Source of the DNA: Syngnathus acus
Taxonomy: Eukaryota > Chordata > Actinopteri > Syngnathiformes > Syngnathidae
Direction of reading: 5' to 3'
Length of the DNA stretch: 64,000 nucleotides
Assembly: GCF_901709675.1 (NCBI RefSeq)
Contig: NC_051089.1
Span: 6,321,476-6,385,475, forward strand
A model generated the notes under the pieces. It was not told the DNA's origin, searched no databases, and saw nothing but the letters and a program-made list of their open reading frames with translations. Positions 11,604-26,700 of the stretch are shown piece after piece; the first letter of the stretch is position 1, and each line of letters begins with the position of its first letter. A program made the position numbers and the translations under genes.

Positions 11604-13510
11604 ATGCAACTCTACTTTGAGACAGCGAGGGAGTTTGTTAAAACGCACGCCATCGGTATCACTGTCGCAGTTGTAACAGGTAAAACGGGTTTATATTTTT
11701 TAATTGATCATGTTTTTAATACGTTTCCATGGTGACCGTCGACGCGAGTGTGGGAGGGGGGTACAATCGATTAACACTTTTTAAAAATGCAATGTTTACT
11801 GCCTTTCCTTAAGTAATCTTGCCAAAAGCAAACTGTTGGATGATAGATCACAGCACATCATAGAAATCCACATGCAATGGACACCACCAGCCATCACAAT
11901 GTCTGCACTTTAATTTGTGATTGTAGGTGGGGAAATTGTGTTTTATTATAAGTGACACACAATATTGCTTTGACCATTTCTGTCAATGTAGAAAAAGCAG
12001 GCAAAGCGGACAGCTGTTTTTTTTCAGAACAGATCTAATCTTCTATATATGATATGACATCATTGGCACATCATTGCTTTATTTTCCTTTAACCGGAATC
12101 ACCTTTGATGGGAAATTTTGGAATAAAAAGATTGAAAAACACAACCATGGCTGGATGCTTTAATAGCATGTTTTCACTCTTTCAGGGGCAAGCCTGCTGG
12201 CCTTGCGGAGGTGGATGGCGGGGGAAGTGTGTCGGAGCAAGGCCAGGCTGGATGGGAAAACAGTGCTGATCACGGGCGCCAACACCGGCATTGGCAAGGA
12301 GACAGCCCTGGATCTGGCACGACGAGGTAAGCACTCAGCATCCCTTGATTCTTATCTAGAATTGTTTTGATAGCACCCCTTTTTTTTTCTTAGGGGCCAG
12401 AGTGATCCTGGCCTGCAGGGACTTGACCAAAGCCCACACGGCGGCCGACGACATCCGCCAGCAGAGTGGCAACGACAATGTGGTGGTGAAGAAGCTGGAT
12501 CTGGCCTCCTTGCAGTCAGTCCGAGACTTGGCAAGGGAGGTTATGTTGACAGAGAATCGCTTGGACATTCTCATAAACAATGCAGGTTTGTCTTTTCGAC
12601 TAAGATATTCTAACTCGGGCTCCGACAATTAAAATGTATTTGAGAGCTGTTTCTTGTTTATTTCCCAGGTGTCATGATGTGCCCGAAATGGAAGACGGAC
12701 GACGACTTTGAAATGCAGTTTGGCGTCAACCACTTAGGACACTTCCTGCTCACCAACATTCTCATCGATATGCTGAAGAGGTCCGCGCCGAGTCGAATCG
12801 TCATCGTCTCCAGCTTGGAGCATGAGAAGGGTAAGGTTTGTTTCTTCTTAGTTTCTTAATGTACCTATGGTAAGAGTGGCTTCTTCCAGGTCGCATCCAC
12901 TTTGAGGACATCAACTTGGAGCTAGACTACCAACCTAACGTAAGCTACCGCCAAAGCAAGCTGGCCAATGTGCTCTTCAGCAGAGAACTGGCCAACAGGA
13001 TGAAAGGTGCACTAAAATCAACATCCATTTTCTGTGATGTTTTATTTTGCTCTAACGTCAAACGGATTCCCATCGTCAGGCACCGGCGTGAACACGTACT
13101 GCCTCAACCCCGGCGTCGTCCGGACCGAGCTGGGCCGCCACTTGAGTCCTACATCCATGTGGAAGAACCTGCTCTTGCTGCCTTACCTGATGACCATCAA
13201 AACTCCCCAGGAAGGAGCTCAGACCTCCATTTTTTGTGCCGTGGACGAGAGCCTGGCTAACGAAAGTGGCCTCTACTACAGGCAAGGATCACTCAAGATA
13301 AAAATATGAGAAAATGGAACATTTTGAACCAATCTCTAGCTTTCAAGACTTTTATGATATTTTGATATTCAAGTCCATGTTCATGAGGTGTCCTCTCCTT
13401 ATATTTGCAACAGTGACTGCGCCCCCAAGACTCCTGCCCCAGCGGCCTTGGATGATATCGTGGCCAAGCAACTGTGGACTCTCAGTTCTTCCATGGTTGG
13501 CCTGCTCTGA
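11604..13510 (+). CDS. Retinol-dehydrogenase-like short-chain dehydrogenase/reductase
   Basis: An SDR-family oxidoreductase of the RDH11/12/13/14 and DHRS13 group, expected to use NADP(H) on retinoids or other lipid aldehydes and alcohols. Exons are 11604-11679, 12186-12326, 12394-12585, 12669-12830, 12890-13006, 13080-13281 and 13414-13510; joined they give 328 residues, the usual family size. The N-terminus is hydrophobic and should anchor it in a membrane. Visible motifs are the cofactor loop TGANTGIG (55-62), NNAG (about 134-137), a catalytic serine in VIVSSL, and the active-site YRQSK (210-214). [17 protein letters not shown] and the ending [12 protein letters not shown] resemble RDH14 and RDH12-like fish proteins. 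The last intron appears to use a GC donor (13282). I leave the symbol blank because the paralogue cannot be settled without a tree. The substrate is inferred. Confidence 0.9.
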
Positions 13511-13664
13511 AGTCAGCATCCCGCTATTCCTTCATTCATGATGCACAGGCCGAAAAACTCATTTACTGCATTTTTTTTCCCCCGCATTGGTTTTAATGAG
13601 ACCCATAAACTTTGCACTATAAACATTCTGTGATCTGTGAAGTTATTAGGGCCGCAAGAGTTAC

Positions 13665-13670
13665 AATAAA
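13665..13670 (+). promoter_or_regulatory. Poly(A) signal of the SDR gene
   Basis: AATAAA about 155 bases after the stop codon, the first canonical hexamer downstream. Confidence 0.6.
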
Positions 13671-13824
13671 ATTGTAATATTAAAAAAGATCAATTTGTTA
13701 TGAGAAAAATGTAGAAAAGACTGTTACTCATACATTTTCACTGTCATTAAAGTTGATTTTTTTCAATGTAAGTTTCTTTTCAGTATGTCCTCTGTCGCAA
13801 ATGTCCTTTTTGTCTATGGATAGA

Positions 13825-14119
13825 GAAAGTCTACACACCCCTGTTCAAATCTTACATTTTTGTCATGATCAATTATTGCAAAACTTTAATCCTAAAATGT
13901 GATCTACACCTGTAAACTGAAATAATGTGGTTGCACAAGTGTGCACACCCTCTTGTGACAGGTGGTGTCACTGTTTGGTAATTAGCAGTGTTAGTACAAA
14001 ACCTTCAGGTTTGTGCTTGAAAGAAAAAAGTCAGGAAAAGCAAACAAAGGTTCAAAATGATTGTTTTTGTTCTCATTTTTTATATCACAAAACCCAACAA
14101 CAGTGGCATGTAGACTTTT
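13825..14119. mobile_element. MITE with AAAGTCTACA terminal inverted repeats
   Basis: The left end reads GAAAGTCTACACACC and the right end GGCATGTAGACTTTT, inverted repeats of about 14 bases with few mismatches. There is no coding capacity. A diverged relative lies in the first coding intron of znf710 (about 5018-5250). Superfamily assignment (perhaps Tc1/mariner) is a guess. Confidence 0.55.
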
Positions 14120-14545
14120 GAATCCTCTGTATATCTTTTTTTCTAAATGTAATTCAACTATTGAGTTTGCTTTAAATCCAGTTATGTTTTACATAATGTA
14201 TTTGCATACCTGCAGTTCCAGTTTAAAGTGCAGTTTCAACATGAATCATGACTTACCTACCAACCTAGGCACGCAAACATGCAGAGAATAAAATACGTCT
14301 TGAACATTTTTTCTAATATTACAACATTTGACTGAACATAAATGAAAATATATGAAACAACTCCCTTCTGTCATGGCCCCTGTGGTATAACAATTTATGT
14401 GCACCAAATTAAAAATAAGTTAAAACAAAAAACATGATGGACTTGTGACTTTGGGTGTGTATACTTACATTTTCTAACCTTACGAGAACTCCCATTCATC
14501 CATTTTCTATAGCACTAGTCGTCATTATCTTAAATTAATATTATT

Positions 14546-14765
14546 GGAGGTTCAAATCTCATTTTGGGATTTTCTGTGTGGAGTCTACATGTTCTCCACA
14601 TCCTTGTGTGGCTTTTCTCCAACTTCCTCTCACGTCACATTCCAAAAACGTGCATGGCTCATTAAAGAGTCTAAATGGTCCAGAGTTGTTAATATGGGTG
14701 TGAATGTTGGCTGTCAATCAGTCCAGGGGTGTACCCTACCTTGTGCTATGGAAAATGGATGAATG
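14546..14765 (+). repeat. Dispersed fish repeat (LINE/SINE-type 3' region)
   Basis: Shows GGTTCAAATCTC, GTGTGGAG..ATGTTCTCC, ACATTCCAAAAACGTGCATGG and a final ATGGAAAATGGATGAATGG, a chain of blocks characteristic of an abundant teleost repeat. Other copies in the window lie near 8725, 32180 (inverted) and 60650 (inverted). Confidence 0.6.
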
Positions 14766-14769
14766 GTAT

Positions 14770-15770
14770 AAAAGTGATAAATAAAATTCATAATTTAAAA
14801 AAAACAACAGACAATTAATCCAACAAACAATCAGAAAAAAAAATGTTGCACCAAGATTACTGGTGCAAAACAGATTTTTTTTAAACTTCAAACTCTGGGA
14901 TATCATCTAACATTTGAATTTTTTATTCTAACCTGATGTGTGCCAGTAACAATAATTTTGTGGTACACCAATAGCCCTCAGACCACACTTTTGACACCTC
15001 TAATTACAGACTAGCTTTATGAGCCTTATTGGGGGATTTACGTCTTCCATGACGATTGCTAAAAAAGCTCATTAAATAAGAGTTGAATCTCTTGTCAGTT
15101 CACTCGCCCAGTGTCAATTTGCACCTATTTAACAAGCTTGCTCTTGCACGTTGAGCAAAGTATGAGATGCACGCTCGTTAAAAAAGCACAAGTATGCAAA
15201 GACTGCGTTTTTGGCTGCTCAGAAAGAAAGAAAAAAACTCAACACGCAAGCCGGCGTTTTGCTGCATATGACTCACCTAATTCCTGCACTCCCCCAATTA
15301 AAGTTGCATTAAGTTGCCAATGAGTCTAAAGCACATTTGCAAAAATTATTTCAATGACTGCTGCAAACATTGTCTGCACCGGGAATAGTTTGGCTCTCGC
15401 TTGCATTTTTTGGGACAAATATGAGCAAAGCACCAGGTGTGCCCTGAGCTGCCTGAAGGGAATTGTTTTGCTTCCGTTCATATTCCCCCTGCAACTGATT
15501 TCACCGCAGAAATTGCAATGAAAGAATGAAGTTAGACTATGTCGATAAAATCAAATTATTAACAACACAACAGACATGAATCGCAATGCCCTTTGCCAAA
15601 AAAAGAAAGAATTCAATGCTCAAAATTTTTACAGCATTCAACACCAACAACAAATCAGTTTTTGGGACTTGACTCAAAAGTCTTTTCTAGATTACCCACC
15701 CAAACAATTTTATACTTAAGCAACAAGTGATTCTGGTCACCATGTAGGACCTGATGTCGCCTCTCTGGTG
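14770..15770. other. Intergenic DNA without recognised features
   Basis: AT-rich sequence upstream of the mir-184 locus as read on the plus strand. I see no exon with splice sites and no clear repeat termini. Confidence 0.4.
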
Positions 15771-15781
15771 GTAATGTCATG

Positions 15782-15856
15782 CACATGCCCTTATCAGTTC
15801 TCCGTCCAACGGATACAGAATCAATAGCTGGGCTGGAAAAGTGATAAGGAGATGTG
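15782..15856 (-). ncRNA. mir184: mir-184 microRNA precursor
   Basis: On the minus strand, 15808-15787 reads TGGACGGAGAACTGATAAGG followed by GC, the mature miR-184-3p sequence (the human form ends GGGT). The 5' arm, 15849-15827, is CCTTATCACTTTTCCAGCCC followed by AGC, the same as in the human hairpin. The arms pair around a loop of about 18 bases, and CACAT/ATGTG extends the stem base. Vertebrate miR-184 is a conserved single-copy microRNA strongly expressed in lens, cornea and other epithelia. In human it also lies between RASGRF1 and TMED3, matching its place here between tmed3/SDR and rasgrf1. Confidence 0.96.
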
Positions 15857-18360
<2,504 letters not shown>

Positions 18361-18681
18361 CAGGGGTATCAAAGTCATTTTTTTCACGGGCCGCATTGTA
18401 GTCAGAGCTTCTTTGGGAGGGCCATTATGACTGTCAACCCAAATAAACCTCATATTATATACAGTAAAAGCTACAAAACAAACTGACAAATAACTCATTT
18501 TCAAATCAGACGAGTAAAAACTGGTCACATATTTAGAAAAAAAAAGATATTATTAAAAGTGAAGACAATTTGCAATTCTAGTAATGACACACGAATTTGA
18601 TGCACAATTTGTCTTCGCGGGCCACATAAAGTGATGTGGCGGGCCATATCTGGCCCCCGGGCCTTGAGTTTGACACCTATG
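18361..18681. mobile_element. hAT non-autonomous element with perfect 8-bp target duplication
   Basis: The element begins CAGGGGTATCAAAGTCA and ends TGAGTTTGACACCTATG, imperfect terminal inverted repeats of the widespread hAT type that also carries GGGCCGC and GGCCATATCTGGCCCCCGGG blocks. It is flanked on both sides by the exact octamer GCTTAATG (18353-18360 and 18682-18689), the diagnostic 8-bp hAT target-site duplication. At 321 bp it has no transposase. Confidence 0.9.
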
Positions 18682-18689
18682 GCTTAATG

Positions 18690-21600
18690 TATTGTAAAAC
18701 AGCCCGAAAAATATTTGTTGGTCCTTTATGTGTGCACACTTTCAGGCAAAGTTTTGTCATTGTTTTAAATATACAATTCTCTTTCTTTTATGGGTTATTT
18801 TAACAGTTCAACTTTTCCAAAATTCTTTTTTGAACTGTTGTTTTTCACTTTCAGTAGCTTCTCACTGTTCTGAAATGAGTTGTCACCACATCTCAAATTT
18901 TTGCTTGAGATTCAAAAAACAAAAACCAACCAAAAAACTCAAGCAGTCAAACAACAAAGCTTTGAAAATGTTATACTAGAGTTCATTTGATGGAGTTGTT
19001 GTACTTAATGTTGTAAACCTGTACAAAAATGGAAAAATGAAGTTCTCTGTACCCAGTAAAGGGTTAAACACACATCCCTCTTTCCACATGGCCTGACAGT
19101 GTGCACTTAACATCTAGTGATGTCTTAGCATACCGTCAGGACAGGAAGGGCTGTAAGCGCCTCTGTCGGCATTGTTGCCGATTATTTAGTTGACTTGCTC
19201 TCGTCAGTGTGAAAGTCTGCTGCTATGCAAACACGCTTCGGCCTCACTTTATCCGGTTCCGGAGTTTGCGGGAACGTCGGATGCCGGGACCACTCATGTG
19301 GACCAGAGGAGCTCTGCTAAAACATCTTGTGTCCCTTTCTGGGATTAGAGTGTGCACATTCCTGGGACCCTTCTGGCTCCCACCGATCGGGCCTTGTGCC
19401 GCGCTTGATGTGGATATTTATGCAGTGAGTTCACATCGAAGTGAAATAAAAATATTTTCCATCACTTTCTATTATTCTTATCTTGTCAGGGTTTTCTGGT
19501 GTTGCAAAAGGTGGAGGAGCCAAGGAGGCAAAGCAAGGTGAAGCTCAAAAAAGTTGTATTTTCCCCAAAACATAAAGCCTAACAAAAGAGAATCAAAAAA
19601 CTCAATTACAAATTCAAACTGACCAAATTGAAAGTATCATTTAAACAAAAGCAGACATATGACAAATTGCAAATTGACGAGCCAGCAAGTTACACCGAGT
19701 GGCCGGACGGGGCCTGCTGATTGGTCGACACGAGTGACTGGGCTCACGAGAAGAGGTTGAAACGTAATCGGCGAGACAGAACATAAAGATGGAATACAAG
19801 AAAACCAAACTGACAACATGATGCAAAATGAAATATAATCTAAATAAAAACACAGATGACAGTAGTAAATTCTTTGTACTTCCACCCACTCCCTTTGAAT
19901 ATGTAAAGAATTTTACATCTATAATAAATGATATTTTTCCCCCTTTCCCATCAAATCAAACATTTTTTTGTTATGTTTGTATGTTCAAACTGGGGCATAT
20001 TCCCGGTGAAAAGCTGAATCAACACACACGATTAACAGAATCTGTCCAAAAGTCAAACTGTTGCCATCGTAAAATCTAATTTAAGAGTACATTGTAACAC
20101 CCTAACCTGTCACGCAAGTTTAAAATGAACGTAATTGCTAAATAATAAAAGATAAAAAAAATATATATATATATATGTCTTGTGGGATAAGGCGGAGTCT
20201 GTGTGGAATCTTGCAATAGCCAGTCATAATACTGACACAACACTGATGGAGGAAATAAGACTATTTGTTGTATTTGATGTGCCCAATGATGGCTGCTCAC
20301 CAACCGGCTCCCAAAAGAGAACAAGCGCTAACCAGACACTTAAAATTGCAAACACAGCAAACTTCAGAACTGTCACAAACGCGTTCAAGCACGAGAGGGC
20401 GCCATTGTCCTACTTGGTGTCAGAGAGGTTGCTGTGATAATTAAAACGTCGCACAATGATAGTATCTTTTTTCTCAAAGTTCGAGGTTTGCAAGGTGGAG
20501 GGTCCAAGTTTAGGGAAGCAAGAAGTCAAGAGAAAGGAGCAGGAATAATTTAGAAAATATATTTTCAAGAGAACATGAAGACAGAAAAATAGGACGCTGA
20601 TGATGTTCCCAACTTTCTTGTCACTACTAAGTCGTGTTTTTTTACTTCCAAAACTAAAAACTATTTTTCCTTTCATGCTGGAATCTGCTCTGCCGCCTGC
20701 CTCTAATAATTTGACCTGATTTATTTCCTTGGCGAGCACAGTCTGTGTTATAATTCCAACACACGTTGACCTAAAAACATAAAATATGATCTGTTAAAGA
20801 TGCATCCACACTGATTTTATTATCATAATGAGCAAATGTCTTTCAGCACACCGTATCCCCGAAACCATAGCGAGCGACAGATTGGGCCCACAAACCACCG
20901 GGGAAAAAAATAAAAAATCCAAATGTGTGTCAAGGACAACCCTATAACTGATGATGACATCAATATATTTCACCTCCAGATTGGCCGCATGGCATTTGCA
21001 AGCCATTAGCATACATCATATAAACAGCAAGGTGCAAAGCTTGTGGGAATCGGAATGAAATCGTACTAAATCATTGTTAATAAAGTGTGTTGATGACACA
21101 TTTATCCATTTTGTATCGTGCTTGTCCTCATTAATGTTACGGGTTAGAATCCATGCTAGCTACTTTTGGGCTACCTCGCCAAAAATCTTAACTGATCGTA
21201 ATTATCAAGCATATATTCTTTTCCTGTAGGGAGGGAAAATGTGTTAAATATGGATGAAATGTCAATCTGGGTTCTGGTGGAGCTCAGCTCGTGGATGCTG
21301 CAGCCAGGTGGTGACCCGGTATGCGGTAGCAGCCTCTCTGCAGAGAACTTGGCGACACAGAGCCTGAATGCTGCCCACTCTGAACAATCTTGGCCGAAAA
21401 AAAGCACATTATAAAGTAGGCTAGCACAATTTGTGTGTGTTGTCTCAATTATGAATCCACTCATAGCTGTTTTTGATGTTAAATCTGTCAGGTAAAATCT
21501 GAAGTCAAAATGAATTCAGGTTCCTTTTCATCCACTTCAACAATGATTACAGGATGCTTGATAAAAGACGTCGCATAATATGACTGAAATCATCTCCACT

Positions 21601-22300
21601 TGTGGTGGTGGTGGTGGTGGGGGGGGGGGGGGCGTTCTGCACGTTTGAATCTCATCCGTGACCTTTGTCAAATGTCACCCGTAGAATGCCTCACCAATCT
21701 TCTGCCTTGCTCTCGTATTACGCCGTCTATAATAAGAGGTCATAAAAAAAAAAAAAAACATCTTTACTGTCAGTGCCAGTCATGGAGGAGAATCACCACC
21801 TCATTACCGTCGCTGTTTGAGGGCACACGATTATGGGATGGAAGAAGCTCATAGCTGGAGCCTATGGGGCGTGATGGTGCTGGTAAGGGGGCAAGGTTAA
21901 ATTACACATCCCTACACACACGTGCTTCATTTTCCTGTCACTCCCCCCCCCCTCACTTTTTTTTAACTTGTCACAATTAAACTAGAATAGATGGAGACAT
22001 CCAGCAAGGTTGAACTGCAGTGAAGAAAATAACAATTGTCTGTTTGTATCAGAACAGGCCAAATCGTGGTTTGTTCAAGGTTAATGTAAGAACTTGGACT
22101 ATATCTTTTTTTTTTTTTTTTTTCGGGCTGGACAATGTCTCCATTGTAATAAAAAACAAATGACAATAATCTATTAAACTATTCAAACAAGTGGGAAAAA
22201 AAAACAACTGAAAATGTGCCCTATATTTGTCCTTGTTTATCTGAGAGTTCAAAAACAATTAAATGATAATGGAAAATCGTTTCCAATCATAAACTAGCTG
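18690..22300. other. Intergenic DNA, gene-poor
   Basis: AT-rich, with no exon showing both splice signals and family similarity. A GGT/G-run (21602-21632) and several poly(A)/poly(T) runs are present. Some stretches (about 19480-20110) look repeat-derived but lack clear termini. Confidence 0.4.
21602..21632 (+). repeat. (GGT)n plus G-run, G-quadruplex-forming tract
   Basis: Six GGT units pass directly into a run of about 14 G. The abundance of G-blocks makes quadruplex formation plausible. Confidence 0.85.
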
Positions 22301-22329
22301 ATTCTGGGAAGCAAATTTTTCGATTTGGG

Positions 22330-22500
22330 CCCTGCAACCTGGCCGTATGCTTTTAATGATCCCGCCCAGGCAGAGTGCCGTAATCCCTCTGTGATGAAAC
22401 AAACCATTGTGTGTGTCCTCTTTCCAATATGCTAATCCAGGTTTAATTATGGGCTGGCACTAATGAGGGTCTCTCTCACTGTGTTAGATGTGGAAATGAA
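22330..22500. promoter_or_regulatory. Candidate conserved non-coding element upstream of rasgrf1
   Basis: A non-repetitive stretch rich in homeodomain and POU/OTX-like cores (ATATGCTAATCC, TTTAATTATGGG, CACTAATGAG) about 1.3 kb upstream of the rasgrf1 start region. It looks like a developmental enhancer, but no conservation data are available here. Confidence 0.25.
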
Positions 22501-23388
22501 TCAATGGCTTTTGTTCACACCGTATTCGTCAAGCGAGTGATGGGACATCAGATAATAATCATTTAGAATAATTTAAACGATAAGACATATATGTGTGTAA
22601 TAGAAATGAGTGCAAATGTAATCTGAGTTCACCTTTGGGGATTCGGGCGAGTGAGATTATTAAAAATGAAATTAAAATCAAAGCTGCCCCTCCATATGGT
22701 TATTGCGGGATTACTGACGTCACACTCATCACAGCAGTTGATACCTGTCGCCTTGACAGCATGACAGATGAATTGTCTTTCAGCCCAGTAATTACACAGG
22801 AAGTGCAAATATGGGCAAAGCTGCAGGAAGTGCGCTTTTATGGCTCCTTTGGACGCAAGAGAAGCATTTGCAACAAACAATGTTCTTCGAGACATTTATG
22901 GAAAATATAATGCAATGATGAAATAAATGTTTATTATTATGTATTTTAACCGTGTGGGCTTTTATAACAGTTTTTCTGAGGTTTTGAGATCCAGACAGAT
23001 CAAATGCTCTCACTGTACTTCCTGCTGCTTGTCTGAAGCTAATGCTGCTATCTAATGCTAATCTGCGCATCCAAGAAAACACAGTGCAGCTCTGCTTACC
23101 TTTTGGCTTTGACTTGACAGCAGGGTGGGTGTGAATGTTTCTGCAAGATAGTCAATGAGACAGTGTATTGACTTGAAAGAGGCTCTGGCAATCTGTAATT
23201 TCTGAAGATTCCCAAACGACCGGTCCATTGCCGCGGATCAGGGCCGATCCCCCACCCCGCCCCTGTTGGCAAATATATTTTTGTGGCATGTCTCACTTGA
23301 TTGTGCAGGTGTAGGCTGTACCTAATATTGTGACCTGGTAGTGCATTAAATCAATATCATAATGATCGATATTTTAGTGCAAAAGCCG

Positions 23389-23776
23389 TGTGTGTGTGTG
23401 CATGTGTGTGTGTTGTATTCGTGGTGAGTTAGAGCATCTGTCCAACGTGCTGAAAGCTGCCGCTCAGGGGGGGCAAGTCACGTGATCGTGCTTTCTTGCG
23501 CGCTTATGCGTCGAAGCGAGTGCGCGCGCGCACTTCCACCCTCACAACGAGGGGTTCTCTCGCGTGGATGCTCTGGTTTCAGACTTGTATGCGCGTGTAG
23601 TCATTTTTGAGTGCATCTTTGTTTTATTTTTTTTGCCATTTCAGAGGAGGGGGTGTTCTCACCCAAGAGATGCGGCGCTTGCTCAAGTGCCCGCCAAGTG
23701 AGTGTGAGTCTCCGAGGTGCTGAGGAGGAGGAGGAGGAGGAAGATGTAAGTGCGCGTCCTCCCAGGGGGATGCAAC
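23389..23776 (+). promoter_or_regulatory. rasgrf1: Probable rasgrf1 promoter and 5' UTR
   Basis: A short GT repeat is followed by a CpG-rich stretch with TCACGTGA (E-box CACGTG at 23479-23484) and a GCGCGCGCGC run, then a GGA-rich 5' UTR leading to the start codon at 23777. The local CpG density stands out from the AT-rich flank. No TATA box was identified. Confidence 0.45.
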
Positions 23777-26700
23777 ATGCAGAAGGGCATGAGGCTCAAC
23801 GATGGCCATGTCACCTATCTGGCGCTGTTGGCCAGGAAGGACGGCACCAGGCGCGGGTGCCTAAGCAAAAAGAGCTCGGACAACACCAAATGGCACCCCA
23901 AGTGGTTCTGCCTGCTGCAGAACATGCTCTTCTACTTCGAGAACGACTCCAGCTCGCGCCCCTCCGGACTCTACCTGCTGGAGGGATGCGTGTGCGACAG
24001 GGCGCCCTCACCCAAGCCGCCTCCCTCCGCTAAGGAATGTCTGCAGGTAGGATGCAGAGACTGCTTTGGAATTTGTGCGTTTGGACTTCCTCGGCAAAGC
24101 TGCCATTCTAATAATGCATTTTAAGTGTTAAAAATGAACTTTGTAGAAGCAAAGCTTGCATGCAAACTTTTTGTAGTCTGCCTTCCGGCGGAAGCGAGCT
24201 GCCCCTTCCCCTGCAGTTTTGACGTATTGATTGAACTCCTTGTCTTGATATTAATAGCATCCTACCTTAGCAACCGCGTCTGCCCGTTTTGTAGCGGCAT
24301 GAATCTGCGGATAGACTGCTTGCATTTCCACCAAAGTAATGAGAAATGACTCCGCTTGCATTTCACCACTTTTAATTAAATGCAAAACACTATTCGGGAA
24401 AGTGTATGGCAGGTTGCAGGCAAAAGCTTATGAAGACGGAGATCGATGGGGGATCTGACGGCCAGTGTGAAATTGTTCCTCCAAGCTGCATGCAGTCTTC
24501 TGCAGCACAGCTTCTAAGCAGAAAGTCTCCGCATGCTCGTTATTTTTATCCAGCAAATAATCACAAATATCGGTACAAATTGTACAGTACATGTGCCCCA
24601 AGTTATGCAATATGCAGTCTTCAACAAACAAATTTGACTAATTATTCAAATTTGGCAGGTATTTGGCAACATCTTTGTGGTGAATTAAATTTACAAGACA
24701 TATTTATTGCTGGATAATTTAGTGCAGTACCTGAATGCGTTCAATGAACAAAAGTTCATGAACTCGTTCATATTTTGCACGAACAGCGCATTTTTGCGTC
24801 GTAAACGTTTTTGTGAACGGGCACATTTTAGGGCCAATGAGCAGTTTTTGAAGTACATTTTATTTGGGTTTAATAGTGCCAGGTTTTCTTGACTTAGAGT
24901 TCAAAATATTACCCAGCTAAACACACTTTAAATTCGGCTTAATTAGGCGAGAGTAAAAGGCGCGTACGTCATCAAAATGCGACGAGTACTTAAACGAGCG
25001 AAGAAAGCGCGAAAACGCGTAAATCGACGCACTCAATGTCGCGAGACTAGCAACTAGCCTCACTTGCCCTTTCTCGTCAAATGGCAACGATAAGGTATGA
25101 TGGAATATGTCAATACGTTAAGAAATAAGACATTAACATAAAATGAAAAGGTAGTTAAAACAAATATCATGTGACTTCAAATGTTTTGAATTGAATTCAA
25201 TACTTCATTTGTACAGCCTTTGTTTCCTACCTCAGTCTGGCACCCCCAGCGGATTTTTTCATTTTTTTTTCTACAGCAGATTATTTGTCTTTGCACATTT
25301 TGGACCACAGTCGTGTATTTGTTTCAATTTATTAAAGAATTCAATCAATATTTTCATGTATGGGTGTAAACAATGAGAAAATACTAATATGCCAGAAGGA
25401 AAAAGAAGGAAAAAGAATTATGAACTTTTAATTTTGGGGAAAAAAATTAATTATGAAATATGAACTGAACAAGTTCATTTCAAAATTTGTGAACTGAACT
25501 TTGAACTAGTTCGTTTAGAAAATGAACTTTCCCGACACTGCTTGTAGCTCATGTTGCATCCACCTGAGGTGAAAGGAGGACATGGAAAGGAACCAACAGA
25601 AGGTATCCAGATTTCCGCAAAGATCAGAACTTGAATCAATGAGCGCTGAGCAGGTTGTTAAGGTCATGTGGGGAGACATCTCGGGCATTAATATATGCAC
25701 ACCTGCTTGGATATGTGTGTGAGCGGTGCAAAAAGTGCGGGGGGAAGGGCCGTGCGAGCGGATCTTATCAGTGTGTGACAGGGAAAGGGACAACGCAGCG
25801 AATCGATGCCAAGCCAACTGCCACCTTGTAGGCCTCCAGTGCTTTTTATAGCTCCACTTGAAAAAACGACAACAAAAAAGCATTTTTCCCCCTCCATCCC
25901 TCTTCAATTAGCTTTCATTTCTCATTGTAGTATTTATGTTCCACTTTCATATGCTCCATTTAGAAGGCGAGCTGGGTTTAAGCTCAATGTTACCATGGCA
26001 ACCATTATTTGCATCTGGGAAAAAGTGCATTTCAAGGGGCCAATAAAAAGGACAGAACATGACTTGTTATTGTGCACTTAGAGATGAAACAAATATGACA
26101 GGTGGCAGAGGGTGACTGAGAAATGTGGCAATGCAAAAGTAGGTCACACATAAAGGACAAAACAAATATATAAAGCCAAGTTTACAAAAAAATGCTTCTG
26201 GGCGAGCTGCTTTTAGAAAATCGATTCAGCACGCCCGCGACCCTCGAGAGTATAAGCTGTTCAGAAAATGGATGGATGGATTTGCACAATTGCTCAGTGA
26301 ATTTTGTTAATTATTATATAGTTCATAGTGTTCTTGTTTAAACTCAGCCAATGACGGGTTTCATGAAAACAAAAACAAAACAGTACAATCACGTCAATCC
26401 TGTTTGTTTCTATCTCCAAAAATATTCTCTCGCACATTTTAATGCCGACAGTGGAATGGATTGTGAAAACCGCATCTCTTTGTGTCTCTTTCTCTCCTTT
26501 CTAGTATTATTTTACAATCACATTCAATCATGACAACCAGAAGGCTTTGGAGCTGCGCACAGAAGACGTCAAGGACTGTGACGAATGGGTCTCCGCCATC
26601 ACGCAGGCTAGGTAACACTCAGGTCCAGTAAACATCTCTTTGTGTGTATGTCAGCTAAAACATGGCTTTAATGTGTCCGTCACTGTAGTTACAGGAACCT

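Noticed and set aside
14546-14570. GGTTCAAATCTC as a tRNA B box
   Set aside because: It is followed by dispersed-repeat blocks, not a tRNA 3' half, and no cloverleaf fits.
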